From: Arthrobacter sp. zg-Y238
Lineage (GTDB): Bacteria; Actinomycetota; Actinomycetes; Actinomycetales; Micrococcaceae
Direction: 5' to 3'
NCBI RefSeq assembly: GCF_024385525.1
Contig: NZ_JANFLU010000007.1
Coordinates: 1 to 64,000, forward strand
Length of the DNA: 64,000 bases
Shown: positions 54,133 through 63,233 of the stretch, piece by piece
Position numbering within the stretch: position 1 is the stretch's first letter
How the letters are laid out: each line of letters opens with the position of its first letter
Notes under the pieces: model-generated
Database searches by the model: none
Seen by the model: the letters and a program-made list of their open reading frames with translations, nothing else
What the model was told of the DNA's origin: nothing
Program-made: the position numbers and the translations under genes

Positions 54133-54866
54133 GTTCCACCGCCAAGCCGCCGACCCTTCGGCATGAGCGTACGTTCGCTGCCTCCGGGCACCGGATCCTG
54201 GCCGGCTGCGACGAAGTGGGCCGCGGCGCGCTGGCCGGACCCGTGTCCGTAGGGATGGTGGCCGTGGACCTGGCCACCGTCCGTTCGCTCAAGGGAGTGC
54301 GGGACAGCAAGCTGCTCTCCGTAGCCGACCGGAACACGCTGGTTCCGCAGATCAAGAAATGGGCCCTGGCCTGGGGGGTGGGCCATGCCAGTGCGGCGGA
54401 GATCGACCTGCACGGGTTGACCGTCGCCCTGCGTCTGGCCGGAACGCGCGCCTGGGACCAGGTGTGCTCAACGCTGCGCCCCGACGTCGTACTCCTTGAC
54501 GGCAACTACAACTGGCTCTCGCCCGAGCGGCAGGGCAGCCTGTTCGACGATCCCGATGAACCGGCCGGAGGCTGCACGGCACCGGTGCACACCCGGATCA
54601 AGGCGGACATGCAGTGCCTGAGCGTGGCCGCCGCCAGTGTGCTGGCGAAGGTGGAACGCGACGCCATGATGGTAGAGTTTGCCGCTTCGAACCCGCACTA
54701 TTCGTGGGAGATCAACAAGGGTTATGCCACCGAGTCGCACCGCGCGGCCATCGACGTCCACGGACCCACGCCGCTGCACCGCATGTCCTGGCGGCTGGGC
54801 TCCAAGCCCCGCCCGGGTGAACCGGTGCTGGAACCGGAAGACGACTTGAGCACAGTTGGGGGATGA
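54129..54866 (+). CDS. rnhB: Ribonuclease HII
   Basis: This 245-residue enzyme removes ribonucleotides from DNA by cutting RNA in RNA-DNA hybrids. The catalytic acidic residues lie in [15 protein letters not shown] (DEVGRG) and in [30 protein letters not shown] and [14 protein letters not shown]...HR are typical C-terminal motifs. GTG 54129 overlaps lepB by 4 bp. A DUF2469 gene starts 7 nt downstream. Confidence 0.96.
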   Translation: MSSTAKPPTLRHERTFAASGHRILAGCDEVGRGALAGPVSVGMVAVDLATVRSLKGVRDSKLLSVADRNTLVPQIKKWALAWGVGHASAAEIDLHGLTVALRLAGTRAWDQVCSTLRPDVVLLDGNYNWLSPERQGSLFDDPDEPAGGCTAPVHTRIKADMQCLSVAAASVLAKVERDAMMVEFAASNPHYSWEINKGYATESHRAAIDVHGPTPLHRMSWRLGSKPRPGEPVLEPEDDLSTVGG

Positions 54867-54873
54867 TAGGAAC

Positions 54874-55194
54874 ATGAGCGCCGAAGACCTTGAGAACTAT
54901 GAAACGGACATGGAGCTCCAGCTGTACCGGGAGTACCGCGACGTCGTAGGCCTCTTCAGCTACGTGGTGGAAACCGAACGGCGCTTTTACCTGGCCAACC
55001 ACGTGGACCTGCAGGCACGGTCCGCCGACGGCGAGATCTACTTCGACCTCACGCTGCAGGACGCATGGGTCTGGGACGTCTACCGGTCCGCACGGTTCGT
55101 CAAAAGCGTGCGGGTGATTACCTTCAAGGATGTCAACGTGGAGGAGCTCACCCGCAACGACGACCTCACACTGCCGAAGGCCGACGAACTGTAA
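54874..55194 (+). CDS. DUF2469 family protein
   Basis: This 106-residue acidic protein is highly conserved in actinobacteria and usually follows rnhB. It begins MSAEDLENYETDMELQLYREYRDVVGLFSYVVETERRFYL and ends with FKDVNVEELTRNDDLTLPK. The function is unknown. ATG 54874 is chosen by family homology; an in-frame start 18 nt upstream adds nothing conserved. Its last 29 bp overlap the convergent GNAT gene. Confidence 0.93.
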   Translation: MSAEDLENYETDMELQLYREYRDVVGLFSYVVETERRFYLANHVDLQARSADGEIYFDLTLQDAWVWDVYRSARFVKSVRVITFKDVNVEELTRNDDLTLPKADEL

Positions 55195-55756
55195 GTTCCG
55201 CCTCTGCCTTCGCCCAGCTGACGGATGGGCTCCTTGGGTCATTCCGAGCGAGGCTGGAGATCCAGCCTTCAACCATTTTTCCCCGGTGGTTCAGCAGATA
55301 CGGCACAGCGACCGGCTGCGGAAAACCGCAGCGCCAGACCGTCTTGTAGCTGCCGGTGTTTCCCGCATGTGCCTTCCACGTAACCACCTCCCAGTCCAGG
55401 TCCTCGAAGGCGTGCCCCACTGCCAGCCGGACCGCGCGGGACATCAGGCCGCGGCCCCGGTATTCCGGCGACGTGACGAACCCCAGCGAACCGGAGGCTG
55501 CGCCTTCGAAGCGCAGGTCGATGGTCCCTGCATAGCTGCCGCCGACGTCGAGCGCCCAGGACACCGCGTTTTCCTGCGGGACGCAGATAGCCTCCAGATA
55601 CTGCTGCGCCATCTCCGGCGTGTAGTCCAGCGGAATGGTGGTCCACTGGACCGACAGGGGGTCAACGCAGCGTGCGTAGACGGTGTCGAGGTCGGCGGAG
55701 GCGTGCGGACGGAGCAGGAGGGTGTCGTCGCTGAGCAGCGGGATCTCGAAAGCCAT
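55166..55756 (-). CDS. GNAT family N-acetyltransferase (RimJ/RimL-like)
   Basis: This 196-residue acetyltransferase of the RimJ/RimL type starts LLLRPHASADLDTVYARCVDP. It carries the acetyl-CoA loop VTSPEYRGRGLMSRAVRLAV and the downstream HAGNTGSYKTVWRCGF, the NxxS-type helix of these enzymes. The substrate is unknown. It is convergent with the DUF2469 gene, overlapping by 29 bp, and divergent from the 2H phosphoesterase gene. Confidence 0.9.
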   Translation of the reverse strand: MAFEIPLLSDDTLLLRPHASADLDTVYARCVDPLSVQWTTIPLDYTPEMAQQYLEAICVPQENAVSWALDVGGSYAGTIDLRFEGAASGSLGFVTSPEYRGRGLMSRAVRLAVGHAFEDLDWEVVTWKAHAGNTGSYKTVWRCGFPQPVAVPYLLNHRGKMVEGWISSLARNDPRSPSVSWAKAEAELTVRRPSAV

Positions 55757-55799
55757 CCCGACAGCCTAACGGGTGTACTGCGGACTTAGACTTAGCGTC

Positions 55800-56387
55800 A
55801 TGCCCGAGTCCCGGCCCGGCTTCGATGCCAACCTCCGCCTGTACGCCCAGATGCAACCCGACGGGCCGTCACTGGCCCATCTCCTGTCCCTGCAGCAGGC
55901 GCTGCCGGACGGCACGCGGCTGGTGCCGCGGCCGCAGCTGCACCTGACGCTGATCCACTTCGGGAAGGTGCTGGACGTGCACCGGGCCATCAACGCCCAA
56001 ACCGGCATTTCCCGTTCCGCCTACGAGCAGCTGCTCGCCGAATACATTGCCCGGACTGAGGCGCTGCTGCCCGCGGTTTCCTTCCGGCTGGAGCCTGCCG
56101 GGTTTGCCGGGTTCGGTACGCGGGGATCGACCCTGGTAGTGGAGTATCTGCCGACGCCGGAACTCACTTTGCTGCATCGGGAACTATACGGCGCGCTGCG
56201 TGGTTTCCTCGGCGCCGCCGGGATCCGGGACGCCGCAGCCTTCATGGCCGGTGATCCGAACTTTATGCATGCCGGAACCCTGCGCCCGCACATCTCCCTG
56301 GCGCGGGGATTCGCAGGCGACCTGCCCTCGCTGCCGCTGAAGTCCGTGACGCTGCAGCCGATGCCGGTGGTGTACCCCGGGCACTGA
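55800..56387 (+). CDS. 2H phosphoesterase (2'-5' RNA ligase-like)
   Basis: This 195-residue protein has the two catalytic HxTx/HxSx motifs of the 2H superfamily: HLTL in QLHLTLIHFGKV (about residue 47) and HISL in LRPHISLARGF (about residue 165). Family members act on 2'-5' linkages or cyclic phosphodiesters of RNA. The spacing and length fit the LigT-like group with a divergent middle. ATG 55800 is preferred over an in-frame start at 55773 because homology begins there. Confidence 0.82.
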   Translation: MPESRPGFDANLRLYAQMQPDGPSLAHLLSLQQALPDGTRLVPRPQLHLTLIHFGKVLDVHRAINAQTGISRSAYEQLLAEYIARTEALLPAVSFRLEPAGFAGFGTRGSTLVVEYLPTPELTLLHRELYGALRGFLGAAGIRDAAAFMAGDPNFMHAGTLRPHISLARGFAGDLPSLPLKSVTLQPMPVVYPGH

Positions 56388-56418
56388 TGGTGTCCGGGGT
56401 ACACCTGCAGGTTACGGC

Positions 56419-57294
56419 TTAGGCCTTCCTGCGGCGGGCAATGACCACCAGTACGGCTCCCACAGCCAGAATGGCTGCGCCGGCAGCGGCAAGCCACATT
56501 CCGCCGGCACCCGTGTGGGCAAGCCCTGCATCAGGAACCCGGGGGCTGGGGTTGCCGGCAACCTGGACCCCGGGGTCCGTGGTGGCCGGGGCAGGCGGGG
56601 TGCCGTTCGAACCGGGCGGGGTTACCGAACCTGCCGGGGTCGTGGACGGGGTCGCGGACGGGGTGTCCGTAGGTGTCGGCGTCGGCGTGGGTTTCTGGGA
56701 CGGGGTGTCCGTTGGTGTCGGCGTCGGCTTCTGGGACGGGGTGTCCGTTGGTGTCGGTGTCGGTGTCGGCGTCGGGGTCGCGGACGGGGTGTCCGTTGGC
56801 GTCGGCGTGGAAGCGCAATCGGGAACCGTCATCACCTCCTCAAGCTCCTGATGCTTGGAGTCCTTCAGCTTCGGATTCCCGGGGAAGGGCTCGGGATAAA
56901 GGAGGTGCGTCGGCCACTCATAAGCGTCTTCAAACTCGAGTACGTCTTGCTGGACGGCCCAGCCGGGACCGCATACCTCGAATGGAACCGAGGGGACCAG
57001 GGAGGATACATCGGTGAACCACTGGTGTCCGGGCTGCTTGGCAAGGAAGGTTTGTTTCCCCGAGTTGGTCCAGGCGGCCGGCTTCTCCGCGTCTACCTTC
57101 CGGTACAAGTAGATGCCTGTTTCCGTCACGGAAACCCCCGCCGAGGGAGACCCGCTCGGCGACGTGGTTGGGACAGTGTCCCCGGTCGCCGGCACGGCGG
57201 TGGCCAAAGCCGGCGCGCCGGTGACAATCGACAGCCCCGCTAAGGCTGCAAATCCTGCCACTACAGCGGTTGTATTTCGCTTGCGGTTTTGCAT
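56419..57294 (-). CDS. Secreted wall-anchored protein with LAxTG signal
   Basis: This 291-residue protein has a signal peptide (TAVVAGFAALAGLSIVTGAPALA). A roughly 110-residue extracellular domain follows, with two cysteines (FEVCGPGW and VPDCAST) that may pair. Then comes a Pro/Thr stalk built of TPTPTDTPSQKP-like repeats. The C-terminal sorting signal is LAHTG plus a membrane helix and RRRKA. LAxTG is typical of class E sortase substrates in high-GC Gram-positives. No sortase is seen in the window. The extracellular domain is not recognised. Confidence 0.87.
   Translation of the reverse strand: MQNRKRNTTAVVAGFAALAGLSIVTGAPALATAVPATGDTVPTTSPSGSPSAGVSVTETGIYLYRKVDAEKPAAWTNSGKQTFLAKQPGHQWFTDVSSLVPSVPFEVCGPGWAVQQDVLEFEDAYEWPTHLLYPEPFPGNPKLKDSKHQELEEVMTVPDCASTPTPTDTPSATPTPTPTPTPTDTPSQKPTPTPTDTPSQKPTPTPTPTDTPSATPSTTPAGSVTPPGSNGTPPAPATTDPGVQVAGNPSPRVPDAGLAHTGAGGMWLAAAGAAILAVGAVLVVIARRRKA
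56645..56815 (-). repeat. Pro/Thr-repeat coding tandem repeats
   Basis: About 170 bp of imperfect tandem repeats encode TPTPTDTPSQKP and TPSATP units of the wall-protein stalk. Repeats of this kind vary in copy number by slippage, and they are prone to assembly error. Confidence 0.85.
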
Positions 57295-57455
57295 GATGTC
57301 CTTTGTGTGAGTCGAACATGGGCGTTAGCGTCGCCATCCTGTCCGGGCCGTCTCAGCGTTCCCCTACGGAATGACGCAGTTTCCCGGCAAGACCCGCTCA
57401 AATTCCGCTCCGGCTTCTATCTGCCCTTGGCCATACGGCGCCGGTGGTGTACCCG

Positions 57456-57478
57456 GGACCTTCAAAACGCTAAGGTCC
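57456..57478. promoter_or_regulatory. Dyad upstream of the SDR gene
   Basis: GGACCTT-N9-AAGGTCC forms a 23-bp inverted repeat 26 nt before the ATG. The spacing and the ACCTT/AAGGT ends resemble operators of MerR-family regulators, which act from such central dyads. The regulator is not in the window. Nothing else is visible in the 210-nt gap. Confidence 0.4.
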
Positions 57479-57504
57479 TGCCTACGACCAGCGAGGAGAG
57501 TGTC

Positions 57505-58238
57505 ATGGATACTGCGGGACGGGTTGCCCTGGTGACCGGAGGATCCGGCGGGATCGGAGCCGCTGTAGTCCGACGGCTCGCGTTGAACGGCTATTCCGTG
57601 GGTGTGCACTACGCACGGAATCGAGCGACAGCGGACGGGGTTGTTGCCGACGTTGCCGCCGAGGGGGGACATGCCTTGCCGTCGGCGGAGATGTGGGAGA
57701 CGAGCCGGCGATGACTGCCGTGTTCGACGCCGTCGAGACAGCCTTCGGCGGTCTGGACGTGGTCGTCAACACCGCAGGCATCATGCTCCTTGCCCCCATC
57801 GCGGAGCTGGACCTGGCGGACCTGGACCGGATGCACCACACGAATATCCGGGGAACGTTCGTGGTGTCGCAGCAGGCGGCCCGCCGGGTGCGTCCTGGTG
57901 GAGCGATCATTAACTTCTCGACCACCGTCCGGCGCACCCAATACCCCGGCTACGGCGCCTACGTAGCCAGCAAGGCTGCGGTGGAAGGGATGACGCTGAT
58001 CCTGGCGCGGGAACTGCGTGGACGGGACATCACGGTCAACGCGGTGGCGCCCGGGCCGACAGCTACGGCGTTGTTCCTGGACGGCAAGGACGAGGCCACC
58101 GTTGCCCGGCTGGCTGAGGCGGCGCCGCTTGGACGCCTGGGCCAGCCGGATGACATCGCCGAAACCGTCGCCTTCCTTGCCGGGCCGGGGCGCTGGGTCA
58201 ACGGCCAGGTGGTTTACGCCAACGGGGGACTGGCCTGA
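57505..58238 (+). pseudogene. Short-chain dehydrogenase, frameshifted
   Basis: The first part (ATG 57505) encodes the Rossmann start VALVTGGSGGIGAAVVRRLALNGY and runs to GGHAL. The remainder lies in the -1 frame and encodes VGGDVGDEPAMTAV, VVVNTAGIM, GTFVVSQQAARRV, the catalytic YGAYVASKAAVEGM and PLGRLGQPDDIAETVAFLAGP. Adding one G near 57678 (TTG|CCGTC to TTGGCCGTC) restores a single classical SDR of about 244 residues similar to 3-oxoacyl-ACP reductases. It is either a recent inactivation or a sequencing error. Confidence 0.88.
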
Positions 58239-58347
58239 ACTTCTGTTCCTCCACACTCAGGGTCCGGTGCTCCGCGGCGGAAACTTCCTCCACAGGCCGG
58301 TAGTTCCCGGGTGACCGGCCCGGCGGGCTTCAGCCAACGTGGTGGAC

Positions 58348-58704
58348 ATGAAAGCCAAAGACATCCTGGGAAGCCGCGGAGAAGAACTGGCGGCGCGCTA
58401 CCTGACCGAAGCCGGGCTTCGCATCATCGACCGGAACTGGCGGTGTCCCGAGGGCGAGATCGACCTGGTCGCAGTGGACGGCGCCACCCTGGTGGTGGTC
58501 GAAGTGAAAACGCGTTCCTCGGTGGACTTCGGGCACCCCTTCGAAGCGATCGGACAGGATAAGGTCGCCCGCCTCTACCTGCTGGCGGGCGCCTGGGCCA
58601 GGGCCAACAGCCGATACTTTACCCACCGCCGGATCGACGCAGTTTCGATTCTTGACGACGGCACCAATCCTCCTGTTGTGGAGCATCTGCGGGGGATTTC
58701 CTGA
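58348..58704 (+). CDS. yraN: YraN family protein (UPF0102)
   Basis: This 118-residue protein with an endonuclease-like fold shows DILGSRGEELAARYLTEAGLRIIDRNWRCPEGEIDLVAVDG and VVVEVKTRSS, the E...D...ExK pattern of restriction-endonuclease-like nucleases. Its role is uncertain. It precedes comM/yifB and dprA, the usual DNA-uptake neighbourhood. ATG 58348 is preferred to the GTG at 58339. The stop overlaps the next ATG by one base. Confidence 0.92.
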   Translation: MKAKDILGSRGEELAARYLTEAGLRIIDRNWRCPEGEIDLVAVDGATLVVVEVKTRSSVDFGHPFEAIGQDKVARLYLLAGAWARANSRYFTHRRIDAVSILDDGTNPPVVEHLRGIS

Positions 58705-60251
58705 TGGGGCTCGGACGGACCTACGGGGTAGGGCTTGTCGGCCTGCGGGGCAGGATCGTGGAGATTGAAGCCGACATCGGCCAGTCCCTGCCGTCCTTCA
58801 TCCTGCTGGGGCTGCCGGATGCCTCCCTGAACGAGGCTCGCGACCGGGTGAAGTCAGCGGCAAAGAACGCCGGACTCCCGCTGAGCCGGCGCCGCATCAC
58901 AGTCAATCTGATGCCGGCGGATGTACCGAAGCACGGCTCCGGCTTCGACCTGGCCATTGTTGTGGCCGCACTCTGCGCCGGGGGCGTATTGAGAACTCCG
59001 GGCCGGTGCGTCTTCCTGGCAGAACTCGGCCTGGACAGCAGGCTTCGGCCGATCCGGGGCATCCTTCCGGCTGTTATGGCCGCGGTTGCCGCCGGCTACA
59101 CGGACTTCGCCGTGGCGGCGGAGAACGCAGAGGAGGCGGCACTGGTTCCCACAGCCCGCGTGCGTGGATACTCCTGCCTGGCCGAGGTAGCCGCCGACCT
59201 CGGCGCCGACCCCGAGCAGCTCAGTTTTCCGCTGCCGGTGGCCCGTACAGGCGAAGATCCGGAACACGAAGAGGGTGCAGTTGAATCCCGGATTCCCGAC
59301 CTCGCTGACGTGGCAGGGCAGGCAGAGGCCCGCTTCGCTGTCGAGGTCGCCGCGGCGGGAGCACACCATCTGCTGATGACCGGGCCGCCGGGGGCGGGAA
59401 AGACCATGCTGGCTGAACGGCTGCCCGGCATCCTGCCGGACCTTTCCGATGACCAGGCAATGGAAGTCACTGCCATCCATTCCCTCGCCTGGCAGGGACG
59501 CCACTGCCGCCAACTGCTCCGCAGGCCCCCGTTCGAGAGTCCGCACCACACCGCGTCTACAGCAGCGGTGATCGGCGGCGGTTCAGGCATTCCGCGCCCC
59601 GGTGCTGCCTCCCGTGCCCACCGCGGCGTGTTGTTCCTCGATGAAGCGCCCGAGTACGAGCGGCGGGTACTGGACGGCCTGCGCCAGCCGCTGGAGAGCG
59701 GCGAGCTAGTCCTGCACCGGGCGGCGGGTACAGCCGTGTATCCGGCGCGTTTCCAGCTGGTCCTTGCCGCCAATCCCTGTCCCTGCGGACTCGCCACCGG
59801 TAAGGGAATCGAGTGCACCTGCACCTCCACGCAGCGGCGACGGTATTTCAGCCGGCTTTCCGGTCCGCTGCTGGATCGGGTGGACCTGCAGCTCTCGGTT
59901 CAGCGTGTCTCCCTGGTCGACTACTTCGCAGCAGAGACTGCGGAGGCCAGCTCTACGGTGGCGGCACGCGTGCAGGAGGCTCGGCGGCTTCAACGGGAAC
60001 GGCTGGCGCCGCTGGGATGTGAAACCAACGCCGAGGTTCCCGGCACCTTGCTGCGGGGCACCCTGCGGCCGCCGAGCAAAGCGACTTCGGCACTGGACAG
60101 GGCCATGGACCGCCAGTTGCTGACGGCACGGGGCTACGACCGGGTGCTGCGCGTGGCCTGGACCGTCGCCGATCTCGCCGGGCACGGGAGCCCGGACGCC
60201 GACGACGTCGGACAGGCCCTCGCCTTCCGCCGGCAGGGAGCGGCGGCATGA
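58704..60251 (+). CDS. comM: YifB/ComM family Mg chelatase-like ATPase
   Basis: This 515-residue AAA+ protein has an N-terminal Lon-protease-like domain (residues about 20-170), Walker A GPPGAGKTMLAERLPG (about 227-242), a Walker B region GVLFLDEAPEYERRVLD and the NPCPCG cysteine motif. ComM proteins are branch-migration helicases that help integrate transforming DNA. The ATG overlaps the yraN stop, and dprA overlaps its end by 4 bp. Confidence 0.95.
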   Translation: MGLGRTYGVGLVGLRGRIVEIEADIGQSLPSFILLGLPDASLNEARDRVKSAAKNAGLPLSRRRITVNLMPADVPKHGSGFDLAIVVAALCAGGVLRTPGRCVFLAELGLDSRLRPIRGILPAVMAAVAAGYTDFAVAAENAEEAALVPTARVRGYSCLAEVAADLGADPEQLSFPLPVARTGEDPEHEEGAVESRIPDLADVAGQAEARFAVEVAAAGAHHLLMTGPPGAGKTMLAERLPGILPDLSDDQAMEVTAIHSLAWQGRHCRQLLRRPPFESPHHTASTAAVIGGGSGIPRPGAASRAHRGVLFLDEAPEYERRVLDGLRQPLESGELVLHRAAGTAVYPARFQLVLAANPCPCGLATGKGIECTCTSTQRRRYFSRLSGPLLDRVDLQLSVQRVSLVDYFAAETAEASSTVAARVQEARRLQRERLAPLGCETNAEVPGTLLRGTLRPPSKATSALDRAMDRQLLTARGYDRVLRVAWTVADLAGHGSPDADDVGQALAFRRQGAAA

Positions 60252-61471
60252 GTAATGATGAGGCGCTTCTCGCACGGGCGGCGTTGTCGAGACTGTTCGA
60301 ACCCTCGGATGCTGTGGGCCTTGCCCTCGTGGCAGCGGCCGGTCCGGTCCACGCGCTGCAGATCGCCACCGGAGCGGTGGACCCGCCGCCGGATCTTGCC
60401 GCCGAAACGGCACGGTTGCTGTCCCCGGGCGGCAGCCAGGGAAGCGCCCTGGCAGAGGGGCTTCAACGGTGGGCACCGCGGGTAGCTGATCTGGCCCCGG
60501 ACCGGGACCTGGGTGCGATCCGCCGTATGGGAGGGGAACTCCTCGTTCCGGAGGATCCCCGTTGGCCCGAGTCGTTGCGACACCTGCAGATGGAGATGCC
60601 TCTGTGTCTCTGGGTACGGGGAGACCTGGGGCGGGGCCTGCCGGAACTTGACCGGACCGTGGCGCTCGTGGGTTCCCGGGATGCCACCGGATACGGGCTG
60701 TCCATCGCGGGGGACATTTCGGCGGGACTCGCCAACCGCGGGTACACCGTTGTCTCCGGGGGTGCCTACGGAATCGACGCGCAGGCACATCGTGCCGCGC
60801 TCGCATCTGCAGCCGCAGGAACCACGGCCACGATAGCGGTCATGGCCTGCGGTGCGGACCGGTTCTACCCGGCCGGCAACGAGGACCTGCTTCGCACCGT
60901 CGCGGAGCGCGGACTGGTGGTGTCCGAAGTGCCGCCGGGATCGGCGCCCACCCGCTGGAGGTTCCTGCAACGGAACCGGATCATTGCTGCGCTGAGTGCC
61001 GTCACCGTGGTGGTGGAGGCCCGGTGGAGGTCCGGCGCGTTGAACACCGCCCATCATGCTGCCGGGTTGGGACGGGAAGTCGGTGCGGTGCCCGGATCCG
61101 TGTACTCGGCCAACTCCGCCGGATGCCACCGGCTGCTGCGCGACGGCAGTGCGGTCTGCGTGACCGATGCCCAGGAAGTCGTGGAACTGGCCGGGCCGCT
61201 CCGTGCTGTCCTGCCGGGAGAACCGAACGACATCGGCGGACGGGCAGGGGACAGTCCGGCAGGGGACCGCCGCGCAGATCACGACGGACTGTCCGTGGAG
61301 GACCTGCTGCTGCTGGATGCGCTGCCGGTGCGCAGCGGATCGACCATCGAAAAACTGGCCTCCGTCGCGGGGCTGTCCCTGCAAGGGGTGCGCGCCGGGC
61401 TGGCACGGCTGGAACTGGAGGGACTCGCCGTACGGACCGAACCGGACCAGTGGCGCCGAGGCCGCCACTAG
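60248..61471 (+). CDS. dprA: DNA processing protein DprA
   Basis: This 407-residue protein loads RecA on incoming single-stranded DNA. The Rossmann core has VGSRDATGYGLSIAGDIS, VVSGGAYGIDAQAHRAAL, MACGADRFYPAGN and AVPGSVYSANSAGCHRLL. A C-terminal winged helix (about residues 345-400, DLLLLDALPVRSGSTIEKLASVAGLS) follows. It is the last of the yraN-comM-dprA overlapping genes; the ogt-like gene starts 47 nt later. Confidence 0.96.
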   Translation: MSNDEALLARAALSRLFEPSDAVGLALVAAAGPVHALQIATGAVDPPPDLAAETARLLSPGGSQGSALAEGLQRWAPRVADLAPDRDLGAIRRMGGELLVPEDPRWPESLRHLQMEMPLCLWVRGDLGRGLPELDRTVALVGSRDATGYGLSIAGDISAGLANRGYTVVSGGAYGIDAQAHRAALASAAAGTTATIAVMACGADRFYPAGNEDLLRTVAERGLVVSEVPPGSAPTRWRFLQRNRIIAALSAVTVVVEARWRSGALNTAHHAAGLGREVGAVPGSVYSANSAGCHRLLRDGSAVCVTDAQEVVELAGPLRAVLPGEPNDIGGRAGDSPAGDRRADHDGLSVEDLLLLDALPVRSGSTIEKLASVAGLSLQGVRAGLARLELEGLAVRTEPDQWRRGRH

Positions 61472-61518
61472 CAGCAACGACATTTCCACTACCCGAACAA
61501 CCCAGGAAGGACATCATC

Positions 61519-62046
61519 ATGCTCACTCACAAGATAGTCACCTCACCGATTGGGGTGCTCACCCTGGTCGCCTTGGACGGCGTCCTTTCCACGGTCCGGC
61601 TCGGGCCGCCCGCCGTGGCTGCAGGGGCAGGGACACCGTACGGCATTGCGGCGGAAGACGGCTTCGAGGATGTCGAACGCCAACTGACGGAGTACTTCGA
61701 GGGCCGGCGCTGCTGTTTCAACGTAGACACCAACCCGCAGGGAACCGAGTTCCAGCGCAGGGTATGGGAGCAGGTCTCGGGCATCGGCTACGGCAGGACG
61801 GCAAGCTACAAGCAGCTGGCGGTCCTGCTGGGTGACGCTGCCAAGGCTCGAAGCGTGGGGGCGGCATTGGCCCATAACCCGTTGAACCTGGTTGTGCCCA
61901 CCCACCGCGTGGTAGGGTCCCGCGGCGCGCTGACCGGATACTCGGGCGGCGTTGATGCGAAGCGGTACCTGCTGGAGCTGGAGCAGGCACCGCAGACAGA
62001 ACACCTGCGGCGGAACTGCCTGCGTGCCGACAGCGTGCCTGCTTGA
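61519..62046 (+). CDS. Ogt/MGMT homologue lacking the catalytic cysteine
   Basis: This 175-residue protein has the methylguanine-DNA methyltransferase fold: [27 protein letters not shown] (the HTH and flipping-site tyrosine), [18 protein letters not shown] and [15 protein letters not shown]. The invariant PCHR active site reads PTHR, with Thr128 encoded by ACC at 61900-61902. Suicide alkyl transfer is therefore not possible at this site. It may be an alkyltransferase-like (ATL) damage sensor, although ATLs usually have Trp or Ala there. The ATG has AAGGA upstream. The gene lies between dprA and xerC. Confidence 0.9.
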   Translation: MLTHKIVTSPIGVLTLVALDGVLSTVRLGPPAVAAGAGTPYGIAAEDGFEDVERQLTEYFEGRRCCFNVDTNPQGTEFQRRVWEQVSGIGYGRTASYKQLAVLLGDAAKARSVGAALAHNPLNLVVPTHRVVGSRGALTGYSGGVDAKRYLLELEQAPQTEHLRRNCLRADSVPA

Positions 62047-62077
62047 ACGCCGGCACCAAAGAGAGAACAGTAAAGAG

Positions 62078-63022
62078 GTGACATCAAAGGGAGCAGCAGA
62101 CAGAACTGCGTGGCCGGCGGAATTCCGTTCCGCCCTGGAGGGCTTCTGCCGGTATTTGACGGCAGAGCGTGGACGCTCCGAACACACCGTCCGGGCCTAC
62201 GAATCGGATGTGTCGAAGCTGCTCGACTATGCCCTCGGCGCCGGAGCAGGCTCGCTTCAGGAACTGGACCTGGGTATCCTGCGCGGCTGGCTGGGTGAAC
62301 TCAGTGCCGGGGGACAGGCCCGTTCCACGCTGGCCCGCCGCGCCGCCACGGCGCGCAGCTTCACCAACTGGGCCCTGCGCGAGGAACTCATCAGTGAGAA
62401 TCCGGCCCTGCGGCTGAAGGCACCGAAGAAGGAAAAGACCCTTCCCGGCGTACTGCGGAGCAGCCAGCTGGATGACCTGTTCGAAACCCTGCAGGCGGCT
62501 GCCGCCGAGGGCGAACCCGTGGCGCTGCGGGACCGCGCAATGGTCGAACTGCTCTACGCCACGGGCATCCGGGTGGGAGAGCTGGCCGGTCTGGACGTCG
62601 ACGACCTCGATCCGGACCGCAGGACACTCACGGTGCTGGGCAAGGGCAACAAGGAACGCACGGTGCCTTACGGCCTGCCGGCTGCCCTCGCGGTGGATGA
62701 CTGGCTGCGCCGCGGCCGCCCGTCGATGGTGACCGGGGACAGCGGTCCGGCATTGTTCCTGGGCAAACGGGGCGGACGAGTGGACCAGCGACAGGTCCGC
62801 AGCGTGGTCGCCGTCCTCCTGGAAGCCATGCCGGACACCTCCGCCTCCGGGCCGCACGCCCTCCGCCACTCCGCGGCCACCCACCTGCTCGACGGCGGTG
62901 CCGACCTGCGTGCCGTGCAGGAAATCCTGGGCCACTCGTCCCTTGCCACCACGCAGCTTTACACGCACGTCTCAGTGGCCAGGTTGCGCCAGAGCTACAG
63001 CCAGGCACACCCGCGCGCCTAG
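62078..63022 (+). CDS. xerC: Tyrosine recombinase XerC
   Basis: This 314-residue tyrosine recombinase resolves chromosome dimers with XerD. The N-terminal SAM-like DNA-binding domain ([28 protein letters not shown]) precedes the catalytic domain. Arg is in [11 protein letters not shown], Lys in [12 protein letters not shown], HxxR in [14 protein letters not shown], His in [12 protein letters not shown] and the nucleophile Tyr in LYTHVS. GTG 62078 follows AAAGAGG. The position downstream of dprA is the normal actinobacterial order. Confidence 0.95.
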   Translation: MTSKGAADRTAWPAEFRSALEGFCRYLTAERGRSEHTVRAYESDVSKLLDYALGAGAGSLQELDLGILRGWLGELSAGGQARSTLARRAATARSFTNWALREELISENPALRLKAPKKEKTLPGVLRSSQLDDLFETLQAAAAEGEPVALRDRAMVELLYATGIRVGELAGLDVDDLDPDRRTLTVLGKGNKERTVPYGLPAALAVDDWLRRGRPSMVTGDSGPALFLGKRGGRVDQRQVRSVVAVLLEAMPDTSASGPHALRHSAATHLLDGGADLRAVQEILGHSSLATTQLYTHVSVARLRQSYSQAHPRA

Positions 63023-63116
63023 GGCCGGCCGACCCGACTCCCGGCCGCCCAACGCCGGCGGTCAGCACCGGCTGCACCGCCCGGCCTTCCGTGCTGCAGC
63101 GGCTCAAAAGGCTACA

Positions 63117-63146
63117 TTGGCGCATCGACGTAACTTACGGCACAAT
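63117..63146 (+). promoter_or_regulatory. Candidate promoter of the DUF3145 gene
   Basis: TTGGCG (63117-63122) and CACAAT (63141-63146) are 18 nt apart, about 90 nt before the start. The rest of the 211-nt gap after xerC shows no other recognisable feature. Confidence 0.45.
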
Positions 63147-63233
63147 GAGGGACAGCGGACACATATGGCTCGATATCCGTCCATGCAGCAGCAGGTCGTT
63201 GGGGAAGACGTACCTACAGCTATGGAGGATGGA

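Noticed and set aside
56645-56815. Possible CRISPR-like or satellite repeat
   Set aside because: The repeats are in frame with a Pro/Thr stalk of a secreted protein and have no spacers.
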